DNA of 64,000 nt from Alphaproteobacteria bacterium (GTDB lineage: Bacteria; Pseudomonadota; Alphaproteobacteria; Rhizobiales; GCA-2746425): assembly GCA_024743215.1 (NCBI GenBank), contig JANSWZ010000002.1, forward strand, positions 671,815 to 735,814, given 5' to 3'. Below, one piece after another: positions 30,296 through 41,068 of this stretch (positions are counted from its first letter, which is position 1; the number at the start of each line of letters is the position of its first letter). The notes below the pieces were generated by a model. That model did not search any database and was not told the origin of the DNA. It was given only the letters and a program-made list of their open reading frames with translations. Position numbers and translations under genes: made by a program.

Positions 30296-33214
30296 ATGTC
30301 ACATGAAACAGATTCTCAGACCAAACCCATGAAATCCGGCGATCATTTAATGCTCGTGGATGGCTCGGCCTATATCTTCCGCGCTTATCACGCTTTGCCC
30401 CCCCTCACCCGCAAATCTGATGGACTGCCTGTTGGCGCAGTTGCCGGGTTCTGCAACATGTTGTGGAAACTCCTGGCCGTGGCCGAGGACACATCGCTTG
30501 GCGAGAAACCAACGCATTTTGCGGTGATTTTCGATGCCAGCAGCAAAACGTTCCGCAATGATATCTACGGTGAATACAAGGCCAATCGCAGTGAAACACC
30601 GGAAGACCTGATCCCGCAATTTGCTGTTATTCGCGATGCCACACGCGCCTTCAATGTCGCCAGTATCGAAAAGGACGGTTTTGAAGCGGACGATCTGATA
30701 GCGACCTATGCCCGTCAGGCTGAAGAAATGGGGGCCCACGTCACCATCGTCTCGTCAGACAAGGATCTGATGCAACTGGTCACCGAAAAGATCATCATGT
30801 TCGACCAGATGAAAGACAAGATCATCCGAACGGCGGAAGTGATTGAAAAATTCGGGGTCGGACCGGAAAAGATGATTGATCTGCAGGCGCTGGCCGGTGA
30901 CAGCACCGACAATGTGCCAGGGGTTCCGGGCATTGGGGCTAAAACCGCTGCGCAATTGCTGCTGGAGTTTGGTGACCTTGAAACGCTTTTGGGGCGCGCT
31001 GGTGAAATCAAACAGAACAAGCGCCGGGAAAACCTCATCGAGTTTGCTGACCAGGCCAGACTGTCGAAACGTCTGGTGGAGTTGGAACAGAATGTTCCCG
31101 TGGATGCGACGCTGGATGATATGGCCGTTGAAGGCGTTGACGGTCCCAAGCTGGTCGCATTCCTGAAAGGCATGGAATTCACGACCCTGACAAAGCGCGT
31201 TGCAGAGGCCACAGAAACCGTAGCCGACGCAATCGACGCCACCAAGGTCTCTGTCGATCATTGGGAAGGGAATGCCGCGCTCGATGCAGCCTCAGCCAAG
31301 AGCAATGCAGAGAATTCTCCAACCGCAATGACCGAAGCCCTGAAGGCTGCGGCTTTCGGGCAAAAGATTGACCATGCTCTGTATGAACGCATCACTGATC
31401 TGAACACATTGTCCGCCTGGTGTGATGCAGCACGGGATCAGGGCTTTGTCAGTTTCGACACGGAAGCAACATCTCTGGATGCGATGCAGGCCGATCTGGT
31501 TGGCGTTTCGCTGGCGCTGGCACCCGGCAAAGCTGCCTATATACCGCTTCAACACAAAAGCGGTGTGGATGATCTTTTGGGCGGCGGTGTGGTTGAGGGA
31601 CAAATTCCCCTGCGCGACGCAGTGTCGGTTCTGAAGCCGCTGCTTGAAGATTCTGCAGTGCTGAAAATTGCTCAGAATCTGAAATATGACGCTCTTCTGC
31701 TGTCACGCTACGATATCAATGTGGTGAGTTTCGACGATACGATGCTGCTGTCCTATGCCCTCGATACCGGGCGCGGTGGACACGGCATGGACGAACTGTC
31801 GCAACGCTGGCTTGATCACACGCCCATTCCGTTCAAGGAGGTTGCGGGTTCCGGCAAGAACATGATCACATTTGATCAGGTGCCACTGGAAGCCGCCACA
31901 GCTTATGCCGCTGAGGATGCTGATGTAACATTGCGGCTCTGGCAGGTTTTGAAGCCGCGCCTTGCCGCTGATGGCATGACCCGCGTTTATGAAAGCCTGG
32001 AACGCCCCATGGTGCCAATGCTGATGCGTATGGAGAAGCGCGGCATATCGGTGGACCGGCAAATGCTGTCGCGCCTTTCCGGCGAATTTGCGCAAGGGAT
32101 GGCGGGCCTTGAGGCCGAGATTACAGAGCTTGCCGGAGAACGGTTCAATATCGGCTCTCCGAAACAATTGGGCGATATTCTGTTTGGCAAAATGAGCCTG
32201 CCCGGCGGCAAGAAAACCAAAACCGGCGCGTGGTCCACATCAGCCTCGGTATTGGAAGAACTGGCTGCTGAGGGGCATGAATTGCCACGCAAGATTGTTG
32301 ACTGGCGTCAGCTCTCCAAACTGAAATCCACCTATTCGGATGCCCTGCCCGGCTTCATCAATCCTGATACGAAGCGTGTTCACACATCCTACTCGCTGGC
32401 ATCGACCACCACCGGGCGGCTGTCATCTTCTGATCCCAATTTGCAAAACATTCCGGTCCGCACAGAATCCGGGCGTAAAATTCGGCAGGCTTTTATCGCT
32501 GAAGCCGGTAACAAACTGATTTCGGCCGATTACAGCCAGATCGAATTGCGGGTATTGGCCCATATCGCCGACATTCCGCAGTTGAAGCAGGCGTTTGCAG
32601 ATGGTCTGGACATTCATGCCATGACCGCCAGCGAAATGTTCGGCGTGCCAATTGAAGGTATGGACCCAATGGTGCGCCGTCAGGCAAAAGCGATCAATTT
32701 CGGCATCATCTATGGCATTTCGGCCTTTGGCCTGGCCAATCAGCTGAGCATCTCCCGGTCGGATGCCAAGAGCTATATCGACACCTATTTTGAGCGTTTT
32801 CCGGGCATTCGCACTTACATGGAAGACACCAAGGCCTTTGCCCGTACGCATGGCTATGTGGAAACCATATTCGGGCGGCGGGCGCATTATCCGGAGATCA
32901 ACTCCAAGAACCCGAATATGCGCGCTTTCAATGAACGCGCCGCCATCAATGCCCCCATACAGGGATCAGCAGCCGATATCATCCGCCGTGCCATGGTGCG
33001 CATGGAAGAAGCACTGGCGAAGTCAACCTTGTCTGCACAGATGCTGCTGCAAGTGCATGATGAGTTGATATTCGAGGTTCCTGAAGAAGAAGTGGACGCA
33101 ACCATTCCGGTGGTCACAGATATCATGGTACAGGCCTGCCTGCCTCTGATTGATCTGTCAGTGCCACTGCAGGTGGACGCGCGTGCCGCCGATAATTGGG
33201 ATGAAGCCCATTAA
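30296..33214 (+). CDS. polA: DNA polymerase I
   Basis: 5'-3' exonuclease domain (LMLVDGSAYIFRAYHAL), 3'-5' exonuclease and polymerase motifs (SADYSQIELRVLAHI, RRQAKAINFGIIYGISAFGL, QVHDELIFE). Start at 30296; ORF track begins upstream within the previous gene. Confidence 0.97.
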   Translation: MSHETDSQTKPMKSGDHLMLVDGSAYIFRAYHALPPLTRKSDGLPVGAVAGFCNMLWKLLAVAEDTSLGEKPTHFAVIFDASSKTFRNDIYGEYKANRSETPEDLIPQFAVIRDATRAFNVASIEKDGFEADDLIATYARQAEEMGAHVTIVSSDKDLMQLVTEKIIMFDQMKDKIIRTAEVIEKFGVGPEKMIDLQALAGDSTDNVPGVPGIGAKTAAQLLLEFGDLETLLGRAGEIKQNKRRENLIEFADQARLSKRLVELEQNVPVDATLDDMAVEGVDGPKLVAFLKGMEFTTLTKRVAEATETVADAIDATKVSVDHWEGNAALDAASAKSNAENSPTAMTEALKAAAFGQKIDHALYERITDLNTLSAWCDAARDQGFVSFDTEATSLDAMQADLVGVSLALAPGKAAYIPLQHKSGVDDLLGGGVVEGQIPLRDAVSVLKPLLEDSAVLKIAQNLKYDALLLSRYDINVVSFDDTMLLSYALDTGRGGHGMDELSQRWLDHTPIPFKEVAGSGKNMITFDQVPLEAATAYAAEDADVTLRLWQVLKPRLAADGMTRVYESLERPMVPMLMRMEKRGISVDRQMLSRLSGEFAQGMAGLEAEITELAGERFNIGSPKQLGDILFGKMSLPGGKKTKTGAWSTSASVLEELAAEGHELPRKIVDWRQLSKLKSTYSDALPGFINPDTKRVHTSYSLASTTTGRLSSSDPNLQNIPVRTESGRKIRQAFIAEAGNKLISADYSQIELRVLAHIADIPQLKQAFADGLDIHAMTASEMFGVPIEGMDPMVRRQAKAINFGIIYGISAFGLANQLSISRSDAKSYIDTYFERFPGIRTYMEDTKAFARTHGYVETIFGRRAHYPEINSKNPNMRAFNERAAINAPIQGSAADIIRRAMVRMEEALAKSTLSAQMLLQVHDELIFEVPEEEVDATIPVVTDIMVQACLPLIDLSVPLQVDARAADNWDEAH

Positions 33215-33367
33215 CCCGGTTTTGCTTGAAGTCTTGGCGGCTTGTGCCGAAACAGGTTACAAATGCCTGAATTTCGAAAACAGCCAGAAACCGGCCATGG
33301 AATTGTCCCATTTGCGCCGCAATGGCCGGTATTGAAACAACGCGCCCGCATCATCGAGTTATTGACT

Positions 33368-34324
33368 ATGACACCTTCACGTATCATCGCATTTGTGTTC
33401 TCAGGCCTGTTTGTGCTGGCCCTATCCGTCAATGCCTGGGCTGCCACCGCAGTTCCGGCGGGCAACCGCAACGCAATTCAGCCTGAAATCCCCCGTGATG
33501 CGGTCGTCCGGACGCAGCAGACCAATGATACGTTTGAAGGCAAGTTCCAAAAGGTGCTGCGCCTGTTCGAAAATGACAGGAAGCTGATTTCCAAAATTCA
33601 GAAAACCGCAAAACGCTATGATATCGACCCGGTTCACATAATCGGGGCCATTGTTGGTGAGCATACCTACAATGTCGATGCTGTGGATCAGCTGCAGGCC
33701 TATTATGTGAAGGCACTGGCCTATGCGGAAACCCGCATCCGGTTTGAGCATAATGGCGAAAGCGTTTCCAAATTTGTGCGCCGGCCCGAATTCGCTGCGT
33801 GTGACGGGTTGCGTGATTCCTATACATTGTGGACTTGCCGGGAAGATGTGTACAACGCCGTGTTTCGTGGCAAGTCTCATCCGGATCAATCATTTGGCAA
33901 GACCTTCTTCCAACCACTGTTTGCAGGACAAACTTTTGGTCTGGGACAACTCAACCCTCTGACTGCCTTGATGATGAGTGACATGGCGAAAAAGCAGGGC
34001 CGCCAGCGTAAACTGGATGTGCGCAAACCGAGCGTTATTTATCAAACCATCATGGACCCTGATAAGTCTCTGCACTACATGGCTGCCGTACTGCGCACCG
34101 CGATTGATGATTACCAGAGCATCGCTGGTTTCGACATTTCCAACAATCCGGGCATTACGGCGACGCTGTATAATCTGGGCGGCACGAAAGCACGTGCAAC
34201 CGCACTGGCGCAGGAAAATCAGAAGCGCAGCGCTTCTGGAGAAAGCCTCAAACTGCCGGAAGAAAACTACTATGGCTGGTTGGTCAATGACCGCATCAAC
34301 ACGCTGCGTGGTTTGCTCAACTAA
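33368..34324 (+). CDS. DUF1402 family exported protein
   Basis: Signal peptide; YDIDPVHIIGAIVGEHTYNVDAVDQLQAYYVKAL; family call from memory. Confidence 0.75.
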   Translation: MTPSRIIAFVFSGLFVLALSVNAWAATAVPAGNRNAIQPEIPRDAVVRTQQTNDTFEGKFQKVLRLFENDRKLISKIQKTAKRYDIDPVHIIGAIVGEHTYNVDAVDQLQAYYVKALAYAETRIRFEHNGESVSKFVRRPEFAACDGLRDSYTLWTCREDVYNAVFRGKSHPDQSFGKTFFQPLFAGQTFGLGQLNPLTALMMSDMAKKQGRQRKLDVRKPSVIYQTIMDPDKSLHYMAAVLRTAIDDYQSIAGFDISNNPGITATLYNLGGTKARATALAQENQKRSASGESLKLPEENYYGWLVNDRINTLRGLLN

Positions 34325-34598
34325 GGCCTCTAAAGCCCCAAGCCTACTCGGAAACAATAGTCCCCGGATCGAAGGGAAGATCAGCAAGCTCACGTTCTGA
34401 CATGGCTTGCAGATCCGGGTGAGACAAAGGGTCTCCCGACCAATCGTCTTTTGGACACGCCATATTCTTCAAAGCTTTGCCTGGCATCAACCGGGTCGTC
34501 AATGCGTTGAATCTTGTAAAAAAGGTCATGCGCAAGAGATAGTGTTTTGTGAAGAATTGGGTATTGAATCTTCAAGCCCCAGGTTTTAGATTTTCTAA

Positions 34599-35501
34599 AT
34601 GCGAGATTTGAACAAAGTCCCCCTGTCCGGTCTGCGCGCGGTTGAAGCTGCGGGGCGTCTTGGGACTGTTGTCAAAGCAGCAGAAGAATTGGGCGTGACA
34701 TCGGGCGCGGTCAGTCAACGCATCCAGAAGGCGGAAGAGGCATTGGGCCAACTCCTCTTCAAACGCACATCCAAAGGCTTGCAGCTTACGCCATCTGGCT
34801 CGGATATCATGCCATTGCTGACACGTGGCATGTCTGATCTTGCATCCGCTGTATCGCTGTTGGATCCGTCGCGAGATGATTGCCTGACCATCTCGGTTGC
34901 GCCCATTTTTGCCAGCAGATGGCTGGTCTGGCGGTTGCGAAAATTCAATGATCTTTATCCGCATATTCGCATTCGGATTGATCCAAATGTCAAATTGCTG
35001 AACCCGGATCATGATGATGTAGATGCCTGTGTGCGCGTAGGCTGCGGCGGATGGTCAAATGTCACAAGTGAATTGTTGCTGGAGCAGCGGGTCTTCCCTG
35101 TCTGCACAAGTGAGATGGCGGCTCAGCTCTCAAGCCCGGATGATCTTGCCAGCGTGCCAATCATACGTGAAAATGAATCCCTGCATGGCTGGTCTGAATG
35201 GCTGGCCGCTTTTGATCTGACGCCGGACCTGCTGAATGATGGTCCAACCTATGCGGATGGATCGCTGTGCCTTGATGCGGCGATGACCGGGCAAGGGGTG
35301 TTCATGGCCTGGGAGACGCTTGCCTGTGATGCCGTGCATGCAGAGCGCATTGCAGCACCGTTTCCTCAGCGCATGGCAACGGGTGCCAAATACTGGTTTG
35401 TAACAGGCAGAGAAAGATCCCGGAAAAAGGTCGTCAGTCTGTTTCGGTCCTGGCTGAAGAGTGAGATGTCTGACTCAATCCGTGATTGGACCAATGGCTG
35501 A
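34599..35501 (+). CDS. LysR family regulator (GcvA-like)
   Basis: LSGLRAVEAAGRLGTVVKAAEELGVTSGAVSQRIQKAEEALGQLLFKRTSKGLQLT. Confidence 0.92.
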   Translation: MRDLNKVPLSGLRAVEAAGRLGTVVKAAEELGVTSGAVSQRIQKAEEALGQLLFKRTSKGLQLTPSGSDIMPLLTRGMSDLASAVSLLDPSRDDCLTISVAPIFASRWLVWRLRKFNDLYPHIRIRIDPNVKLLNPDHDDVDACVRVGCGGWSNVTSELLLEQRVFPVCTSEMAAQLSSPDDLASVPIIRENESLHGWSEWLAAFDLTPDLLNDGPTYADGSLCLDAAMTGQGVFMAWETLACDAVHAERIAAPFPQRMATGAKYWFVTGRERSRKKVVSLFRSWLKSEMSDSIRDWTNG

Positions 35502-35509
35502 TACCCAAC

Positions 35510-35956
35510 TCAGATTTCTGAAGGGTGCCATTCATAATGGTTATCAAAAGCCTCTTCAGCGACAAGGGCAAATCCAAGCGATCTGTAAAACTCATTCGCA
35601 GCACTATGTCTCAAGGCCATAAGCTTGATCGGTTTTTCGGCCTTTTCTGCGATGCACTGCACGTGCCTCACAACCCGCCGACCGAGCCCCAGGCGTTGCG
35701 CCTCAGCCTTTAAATAGAGATGATCCAACCCAAGATGATCTTGTCTTATCCGAATAACGAAAAACCCTACCAAATCAGAGCCGCGCAGAATCAGATGTGT
35801 ATCCTCGGGGATAAATGTCGACAGAAACCGTTCCCGCACGCGGACCGGGTGAAAGCGGCCAATGGCTTCAAGGCTTGGCTGCATGGCTTCAGTGCGGATA
35901 TCTGCAAGCGTCTCTGCGTCCGTGAGTTTGGCTGGCAGAAAACTTGCCACTTCCAT
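35510..35956 (-). CDS. GNAT family N-acetyltransferase
   Basis: LDHLYLKAEAQRLGLGRRVVRHVQCIAEK...HSAANEFYRSLGFALV. Confidence 0.9.
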   Translation of the reverse strand: MEVASFLPAKLTDAETLADIRTEAMQPSLEAIGRFHPVRVRERFLSTFIPEDTHLILRGSDLVGFFVIRIRQDHLGLDHLYLKAEAQRLGLGRRVVRHVQCIAEKAEKPIKLMALRHSAANEFYRSLGFALVAEEAFDNHYEWHPSEI

Positions 35957-36136
35957 ATCCTATCAGCCTTCGGCACCTATTGGGCAATGCGTGGTGTCGA
36001 CATACACATAGATCGGTTTGCAGTTCAACATCGGGATTGTGGAACATCAAGATGACAAACCAGCAGGCCGGAGCACATCTTTCTGCGGCCAAATGTGGTA
36101 TTATCCTTGATGTAACTTCAGTTTGGAGGAGTGGTT

Positions 36137-36487
36137 ATGAGCTACGTTCAGGGATTTCTAATTCCAGTGCCCCGGAAAAACAAAGAGGCCTATCGCGAGA
36201 TGGCTGAACTGTCCGGAACGGTTTTCAAGGAATATGGCGCACTTCGGATCGTGGAATGCTGGGGTGACAGCGTGCCGGATGGAAAGGTGACCGACTTCAA
36301 ACGCGCGGTCAAAGCGCAAGATGATGAAGCTGTTGTCTTTTCCTGGATCGAGTGGCCCGACAAAGCGACCTGCGACGCGGCCGCACAAAGGATGGAAAGC
36401 GACCCACGCTGGAAAGAAATGCCCGAAATGCCGTTCGATGGCATGCGTATGATATGGGCCGGGTTTGAGCCAATTTTCGAAAGCTAA
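36137..36487 (+). CDS. DUF1428 family protein
   Basis: MSYVQGFLIPVPRKNKEAYREMAELSGTVFKEYGALRIVECWGDSVPDGKVTDFKRAV...MPFDGMRMIWAGFEPI. Confidence 0.93.
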   Translation: MSYVQGFLIPVPRKNKEAYREMAELSGTVFKEYGALRIVECWGDSVPDGKVTDFKRAVKAQDDEAVVFSWIEWPDKATCDAAAQRMESDPRWKEMPEMPFDGMRMIWAGFEPIFES

Positions 36488-36702
36488 TCCTGAAGCGGCT
36501 TTGCATCTGCCACAACTTGCCGAACTCAGAAGCGCGCCGTGCGGCTTCCACTAAACTGTGATGGCCACCGGCAGTTCAGCAATGGCCTGGCGAAACTGTC
36601 CATTCTCTCATCTGCAATGACGCGCTACGCCAGCTGCGGGACCGAGGCACCTTTTCCGGGGACGCTTTTGGAACCGGTAAAACGGCGCGTCAAAGACGAG
36701 GT

Positions 36703-37599
36703 TCAGACTGTCTGAGCCGCCATCTGCCGGCTGGCCCTGTCACTGCGTGGGGCAATTCCAAACTTTCTGGAGTATTCGCGGCTGAACTGGGTCGGGCTTT
36801 CATAGCCCACTGCAAACGCAGCTGATGAGACTGTGCAATCCCCCTCCTGTATCAGGCGACGGGCCTGCAGCAGTCTCAAATCCTTCTGATACTGCAAGGG
36901 TGTAGAAGATGTAACGGCCTTGAAATGCTCATGAAATGAGGACGTGCTCATACCCGCAATATGTGCCAGATCCGACACAGAAAGCGGCGCAGCAAAATCC
37001 TGTCTGATGCGATCAATGGCCTTGCCAACGCGGCTGGCATGGCTATCGCGCATCAGCAATTGCCGCAGCATGCCGCCATTTTTGGCCAGAAGAATACGAA
37101 AATGGATTTCCCGCAAAACCAGCGGCACCATGACTTTTGCCTCCAACGGATTGTCCACAAGGTCAAAAAGCCTGCCGAACGCGTCCACCAGATCCTTGTC
37201 AGCCCTTGCAGCATCCATAGCGCAGAACTGGCTTTGCAGATCGTCCAGATCATCAATCTGATCATAAAGGCTGCGAATGATCTGCAGATCAATGGACAGG
37301 GCAACGGCAATGTAGGGCGTTGTCTGGCTGGCTTCCGTGACCTGGGCCATAACCGGAAGATCATGGGAGACAATCAACGATTCTCCCTGGCCGAAACTCA
37401 GCTTGCGGTCACCCATGTAGGTTTCCTTGCGTCCCTGTAGAATCAGGCAGATAACTGGATTGTACAGCATGCCTTCCAATCTGGTTGGTTTCCGATTGGA
37501 CAAAGCGACCAAACCCGGCACATCGGTCGGGCAAGGCTCTTCTTCTGAGCCGTTCTTGTCAAAGTATGTCAAAACGGCCTGGGCAAAGTGATCCGGCAT
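36703..37599 (-). CDS. AraC family transcriptional regulator (AraC_N type)
   Basis: N-terminal RLEGMLYNPVICLILQGRKETYMGD; C-terminal ADLAHIAGMSTSSFHEHFKAVTSSTPLQYQKDLRL. Confidence 0.92.
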   Translation of the reverse strand: MPDHFAQAVLTYFDKNGSEEEPCPTDVPGLVALSNRKPTRLEGMLYNPVICLILQGRKETYMGDRKLSFGQGESLIVSHDLPVMAQVTEASQTTPYIAVALSIDLQIIRSLYDQIDDLDDLQSQFCAMDAARADKDLVDAFGRLFDLVDNPLEAKVMVPLVLREIHFRILLAKNGGMLRQLLMRDSHASRVGKAIDRIRQDFAAPLSVSDLAHIAGMSTSSFHEHFKAVTSSTPLQYQKDLRLLQARRLIQEGDCTVSSAAFAVGYESPTQFSREYSRKFGIAPRSDRASRQMAAQTV

Positions 37600-37755
37600 G
37601 ATACGTCTCTCCAATTCAGCGCCCTTATAGCGCGCTCGCCTCACAATTGTTTGTAAAATCCTGCACTTTGGAGAAATAGGCAAATTTTATGGAGAATTTG
37701 GCAGGCACGGAAGACCTGCATGACCTAAATCTGCTTCATCACAAAACTGGAGCAT

Positions 37756-38517
37756 ATGATGACACGCAAAATTGCATTGATTACCGGTGGTAGCCGCGGT
37801 CTTGGACGCAGCGCAGCCCTTCATCTGGCAGCCAAGAATGTCGACATCATCCTGAGCTATCTTTCCAACAGCGAAGCAGCTGATGCGGTGGTCTCCGAGA
37901 TTAAGGCCCAAGGCGGCCAGGCTGTTGCCCTGCAATTGGACACTGGAAACACCGCTCAATTTGCCGGTTTCGCCAAAGGCCTGGAAGCTGCATTGGCACA
38001 GACCTGGCAGCGCGAAACGTTTGACTTTCTGGTCAACAATGCCGGTATCGGCATCAACAAGCCCTTTGCAGACACCAGTGAAGACGATTTCGACACATTG
38101 ATGAACATGCATTTCAAAGGGGTCTACTTCCTCACCCAGCGGCTGCTTCCCATGATTGAAGATGGCGGGCGCATTGTGAACCTGTCCACTGGCCTTGCCC
38201 GATTTACCATGCCTGGTTACTCGGCCTATGGCGCCATGAAGGGCGCGGTGGAAGTACTCACCCGCTATCTGGCCAGCGAACTTGGCGCACGCGGCATTAC
38301 CGTCAACACCATTGCACCTGGAGCCATTGAGACAGATTTTGGCGGCGGTGTGGTGCGCGACAACCCCGAAATCAATCAATTTGTCGCATCCATAACAGCC
38401 ATGGGCCGCGTCGGGCGGCCCGATGATGTTGGCGGAGCCATTACCAGTCTTCTGGTGGGTGACAATCAATGGATGACCGGGCAGCGCATTGAGATTTCTG
38501 GTGGTCAGAGCCTGTGA
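37756..38517 (+). CDS. SDR family oxidoreductase
   Basis: ALITGGSRGLGRSAALHLA, NNAGIG, YSAYGAMKGAVE. Confidence 0.93.
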   Translation: MMTRKIALITGGSRGLGRSAALHLAAKNVDIILSYLSNSEAADAVVSEIKAQGGQAVALQLDTGNTAQFAGFAKGLEAALAQTWQRETFDFLVNNAGIGINKPFADTSEDDFDTLMNMHFKGVYFLTQRLLPMIEDGGRIVNLSTGLARFTMPGYSAYGAMKGAVEVLTRYLASELGARGITVNTIAPGAIETDFGGGVVRDNPEINQFVASITAMGRVGRPDDVGGAITSLLVGDNQWMTGQRIEISGGQSL

Positions 38518-38557
38518 GCGCACAATCAATCGGCAAAAAACACCAAGGAAACACACT

Positions 38558-39370
38558 ATGACACAGACCATACTCATCACCGGCGCGTCTTCCGGAATTG
38601 GAAAGACAACTGCCAAACTGTTTCAGGCCAATGGCTGGAATGTCATCGCCACCATGCGGTCCCCTGACAAGGAAGAGGAACTCACACAACTCGACAATGT
38701 TCTGGTAACACGACTGGATGTGACGGATGAAGCGTCTATTGCGGAAGCTGTCAAACAGGGCATTGCAAGGTTTGGCAACATCGACGTCTTGCTGAACAAT
38801 GCAGGTTATGGCGCTTACGGGCCTCTGGAAGCCTTTCCGATGGATCGTATCCGGCGTCAGTTCGAAACCAATGTCATTGGTCTTTTGGCAACCACCAAAG
38901 CGCTGCTATCGCATTTTCGCGCCAATGCGTCCGGCACCATCATCAATATCTCGTCCATTGGCGGACAAATGACCTTCCCGCTAGGAACGCTTTATCACGG
39001 CACCAAATTCGCTGTCGAAGGCATGTCAGAATCCCTGCACTACGAATTGGCCCCATTTGGCGTCAGGGTCAAACTTGTTGAACCGGGTCTCATCAAAACT
39101 GATTTTGGCGGGCGGTCGTTCGACTTCGTCAATGACGAAACCATGGCTGAATATCAGCCAACCGTTCAAAAGCTGTTTGAAAGTTGGGGCAGCAATGCTG
39201 AAGCGTCCGAGCCATCTGTGGTTGCCGAGGTCATCTGGTCAGCGGCAACTGATGGAACTGACACGCTGCGATATCGCGCTGGCCCAGATGCGGAAGCTCT
39301 GCTGGATGCGCGCAAAAAGCAGGATGATGCAACCTTCATCGGCAACATGAAGGCCATGATCGGGCTCTGA
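38558..39370 (+). CDS. SDR family oxidoreductase
   Basis: ILITGASSGIGKTTAKLF, NNAGYGAYGPLE, YHGTKFAVEGMSESL. Confidence 0.93.
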   Translation: MTQTILITGASSGIGKTTAKLFQANGWNVIATMRSPDKEEELTQLDNVLVTRLDVTDEASIAEAVKQGIARFGNIDVLLNNAGYGAYGPLEAFPMDRIRRQFETNVIGLLATTKALLSHFRANASGTIINISSIGGQMTFPLGTLYHGTKFAVEGMSESLHYELAPFGVRVKLVEPGLIKTDFGGRSFDFVNDETMAEYQPTVQKLFESWGSNAEASEPSVVAEVIWSAATDGTDTLRYRAGPDAEALLDARKKQDDATFIGNMKAMIGL

Positions 39371-39382
39371 CAATTCAAATAT

Positions 39383-39411
39383 ATCTGGCCGGGAACTCAT
39401 CCCGGCCAGAT
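39383..39411. repeat. Perfect 12-bp inverted repeat (hairpin)
   Basis: ATCTGGCCGGGA-actca-TCCCGGCCAGAT. Confidence 0.9.
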
Positions 39412-39770
39412 TGCCCAAGACAATTGATGATCTGTCAGAAATGGACTGGATCAGCTTCCGACAATTTCCCATCAACAAGCAATTGACCAATACGAAAGGC
39501 GAGATGCCACGGATCAATCCAGAGGTTTCAATTGAAGTCGATGGTGTTGTTGCTATGTGCCAAATGGCCAAAGGGGGATTGGGAATCGCAGCAGTGCCAA
39601 AAGTCGCTGTCCAGGATGATCTGGACAGGGGAGACCTTATCGCTCTCAATCCAAATTGGCCCCTTAAGCCAATTTCACTTTATGCGGTGTGGCCGAACAA
39701 TGTCTCGGAGGAAAGTCTGACACTTCTGTTTGTGCGCTTTATGGCGGACAGGATGAGCAGCGGAAAGTAG
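39411..39770 (+). pseudogene. LysR substrate-binding domain remnant (no HTH)
   Basis: 119 aa matching only a LysR C-terminal effector domain (GVVAMCQMAKGGLGIAAVPKVAVQDDLDRGDLIALNPNWPLKPISLYAVWP). Confidence 0.75.
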
Positions 39771-39929
39771 TGGTGGCACGGCTCAAGCAGGAGACCAATT
39801 TGTGAATGCGCATTTGGGGGCTGTGGCACAGATCAAACGACCGCTCAGATAGGGTCGTGTGGATTATTTGAGCGCGGTCAAGATGATAGTGGAATACAGA
39901 AATGGGTGGAATGCGGACATTCGCTGCGC

Positions 39930-40169
39930 CTAGCACCAAGGTCTGCAGTGTGGACAAAGCAGATTTTGGGGCCCGCGCAACCTACAGCCGCTTTTGACCC
40001 GTTGCATGGCATTGACGCGGGCTACATCTGTCCAGATCACGACCTGTGTGGGGTCTGCGAAAAGCGACATCATATGGTGGTATTGGCCAATGCCGAGGTG
40101 TTCAAGCGCCATATGCGTCGACATTGTGCCAGTGCGGCTGAGGCCTGTACCGATTACCTTGAGGGTCAT
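39930..40169 (-). pseudogene. Truncated sulfotransferase-family N-terminus
   Basis: MTLKVIGTGLSRTGTMSTHMALEHLGIGQYHHMMSLFADP... typical sulfotransferase start, coherence lost after about 55 aa. Confidence 0.7.
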
Positions 40170-40402
40170 TTTGTGTCTCCTCCTGGGTTCAAATTGGTGC
40201 GAAGTCCAACGTCAGACCGCAGGGGAGCTTTCCTCCAAACGGGTCGTCCCCGTTCAGTCGTTGTGTCCAGTTTGGCATTTTAGTTGGGTCGCTATTGCGA
40301 TCGCATATGTCTACTCCAGACCGCAATTTGCGTCGATTAGGGGCTGCGCAAGCGCGACTTGCAGAATTGCAGCGCGCCCCCCCCCCAGGCAACTGCTTCA
40401 GA

Positions 40403-41059
40403 TCAGATTTTTAGTCCAAGGAAAATCACCGCAAGGGGCACCGGCGACACAGCCAAAGAAATAGTCAGAAAAGTTGCAATTGGTGAAAAAATTCCGCTCA
40501 ATCCCGCCATCATCATAATGCCACCGCCGCCGCCAATGATGGAATTACCCGGCGTGTTCACAGCCAGCGCGACGGCAATATAGCGGTAACGCAGGCCAAG
40601 CTTTATCGAGCGCGGGGATTGTCCATCCAGCAACATCGCCAGCCGGTCTTCTGGCGACAAAAGGGCTGCGCGGACAACCAAAGCCGCAGCGCGGCGCATG
40701 CGCAGAAAAAACAACAGCCGTTCCAGCGCGCTGATCGGAAGAAACCGGCCGACAGTATAGGCCACCATCATCGAAGCGACAGTCACCACATAGATCAGTG
40801 GCGCGATACTGGGGCCAAACGCCGCCAGCATCGCAAGCCCGATTTCGGCACCCGGCACGAATGGCAGCGCCAAAAGCCCGACGTAGGCAACCGATCCAAG
40901 CATGATCGCGCTATGCACCTGCTGTTCGTTGTCAGGTCTGATCTGAAGGTCCAACGCGTCACGGATAAGGTGGACCCCCCATGTGGCAAGCGCAAGGAAT
41001 GCAACAAGAAGGATCAGTCGGAAAACTACAGATCCAAGGCTCAGGCCATTTGGGGTCAC
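40403..41059 (-). CDS. Multi-pass membrane protein (possibly VTT/DedA-like)
   Basis: Several hydrophobic segments; PGNSIIGGGGGIMMMAGLSGIFS; 218 aa. Confidence 0.6.
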   Translation of the reverse strand: MTPNGLSLGSVVFRLILLVAFLALATWGVHLIRDALDLQIRPDNEQQVHSAIMLGSVAYVGLLALPFVPGAEIGLAMLAAFGPSIAPLIYVVTVASMMVAYTVGRFLPISALERLLFFLRMRRAAALVVRAALLSPEDRLAMLLDGQSPRSIKLGLRYRYIAVALAVNTPGNSIIGGGGGIMMMAGLSGIFSPIATFLTISLAVSPVPLAVIFLGLKI

Positions 41060-41068
41060 TTTAGATCA

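Noticed and set aside
37687-38616. 309-aa minus-strand ORF opposite the first SDR gene
   Set aside because: Shadow ORF; SDR motifs are intact on the plus strand.
40377-40386. C10 tract as phase-variation switch
   Set aside because: Lies outside any credible coding or promoter context; may be assembly noise.
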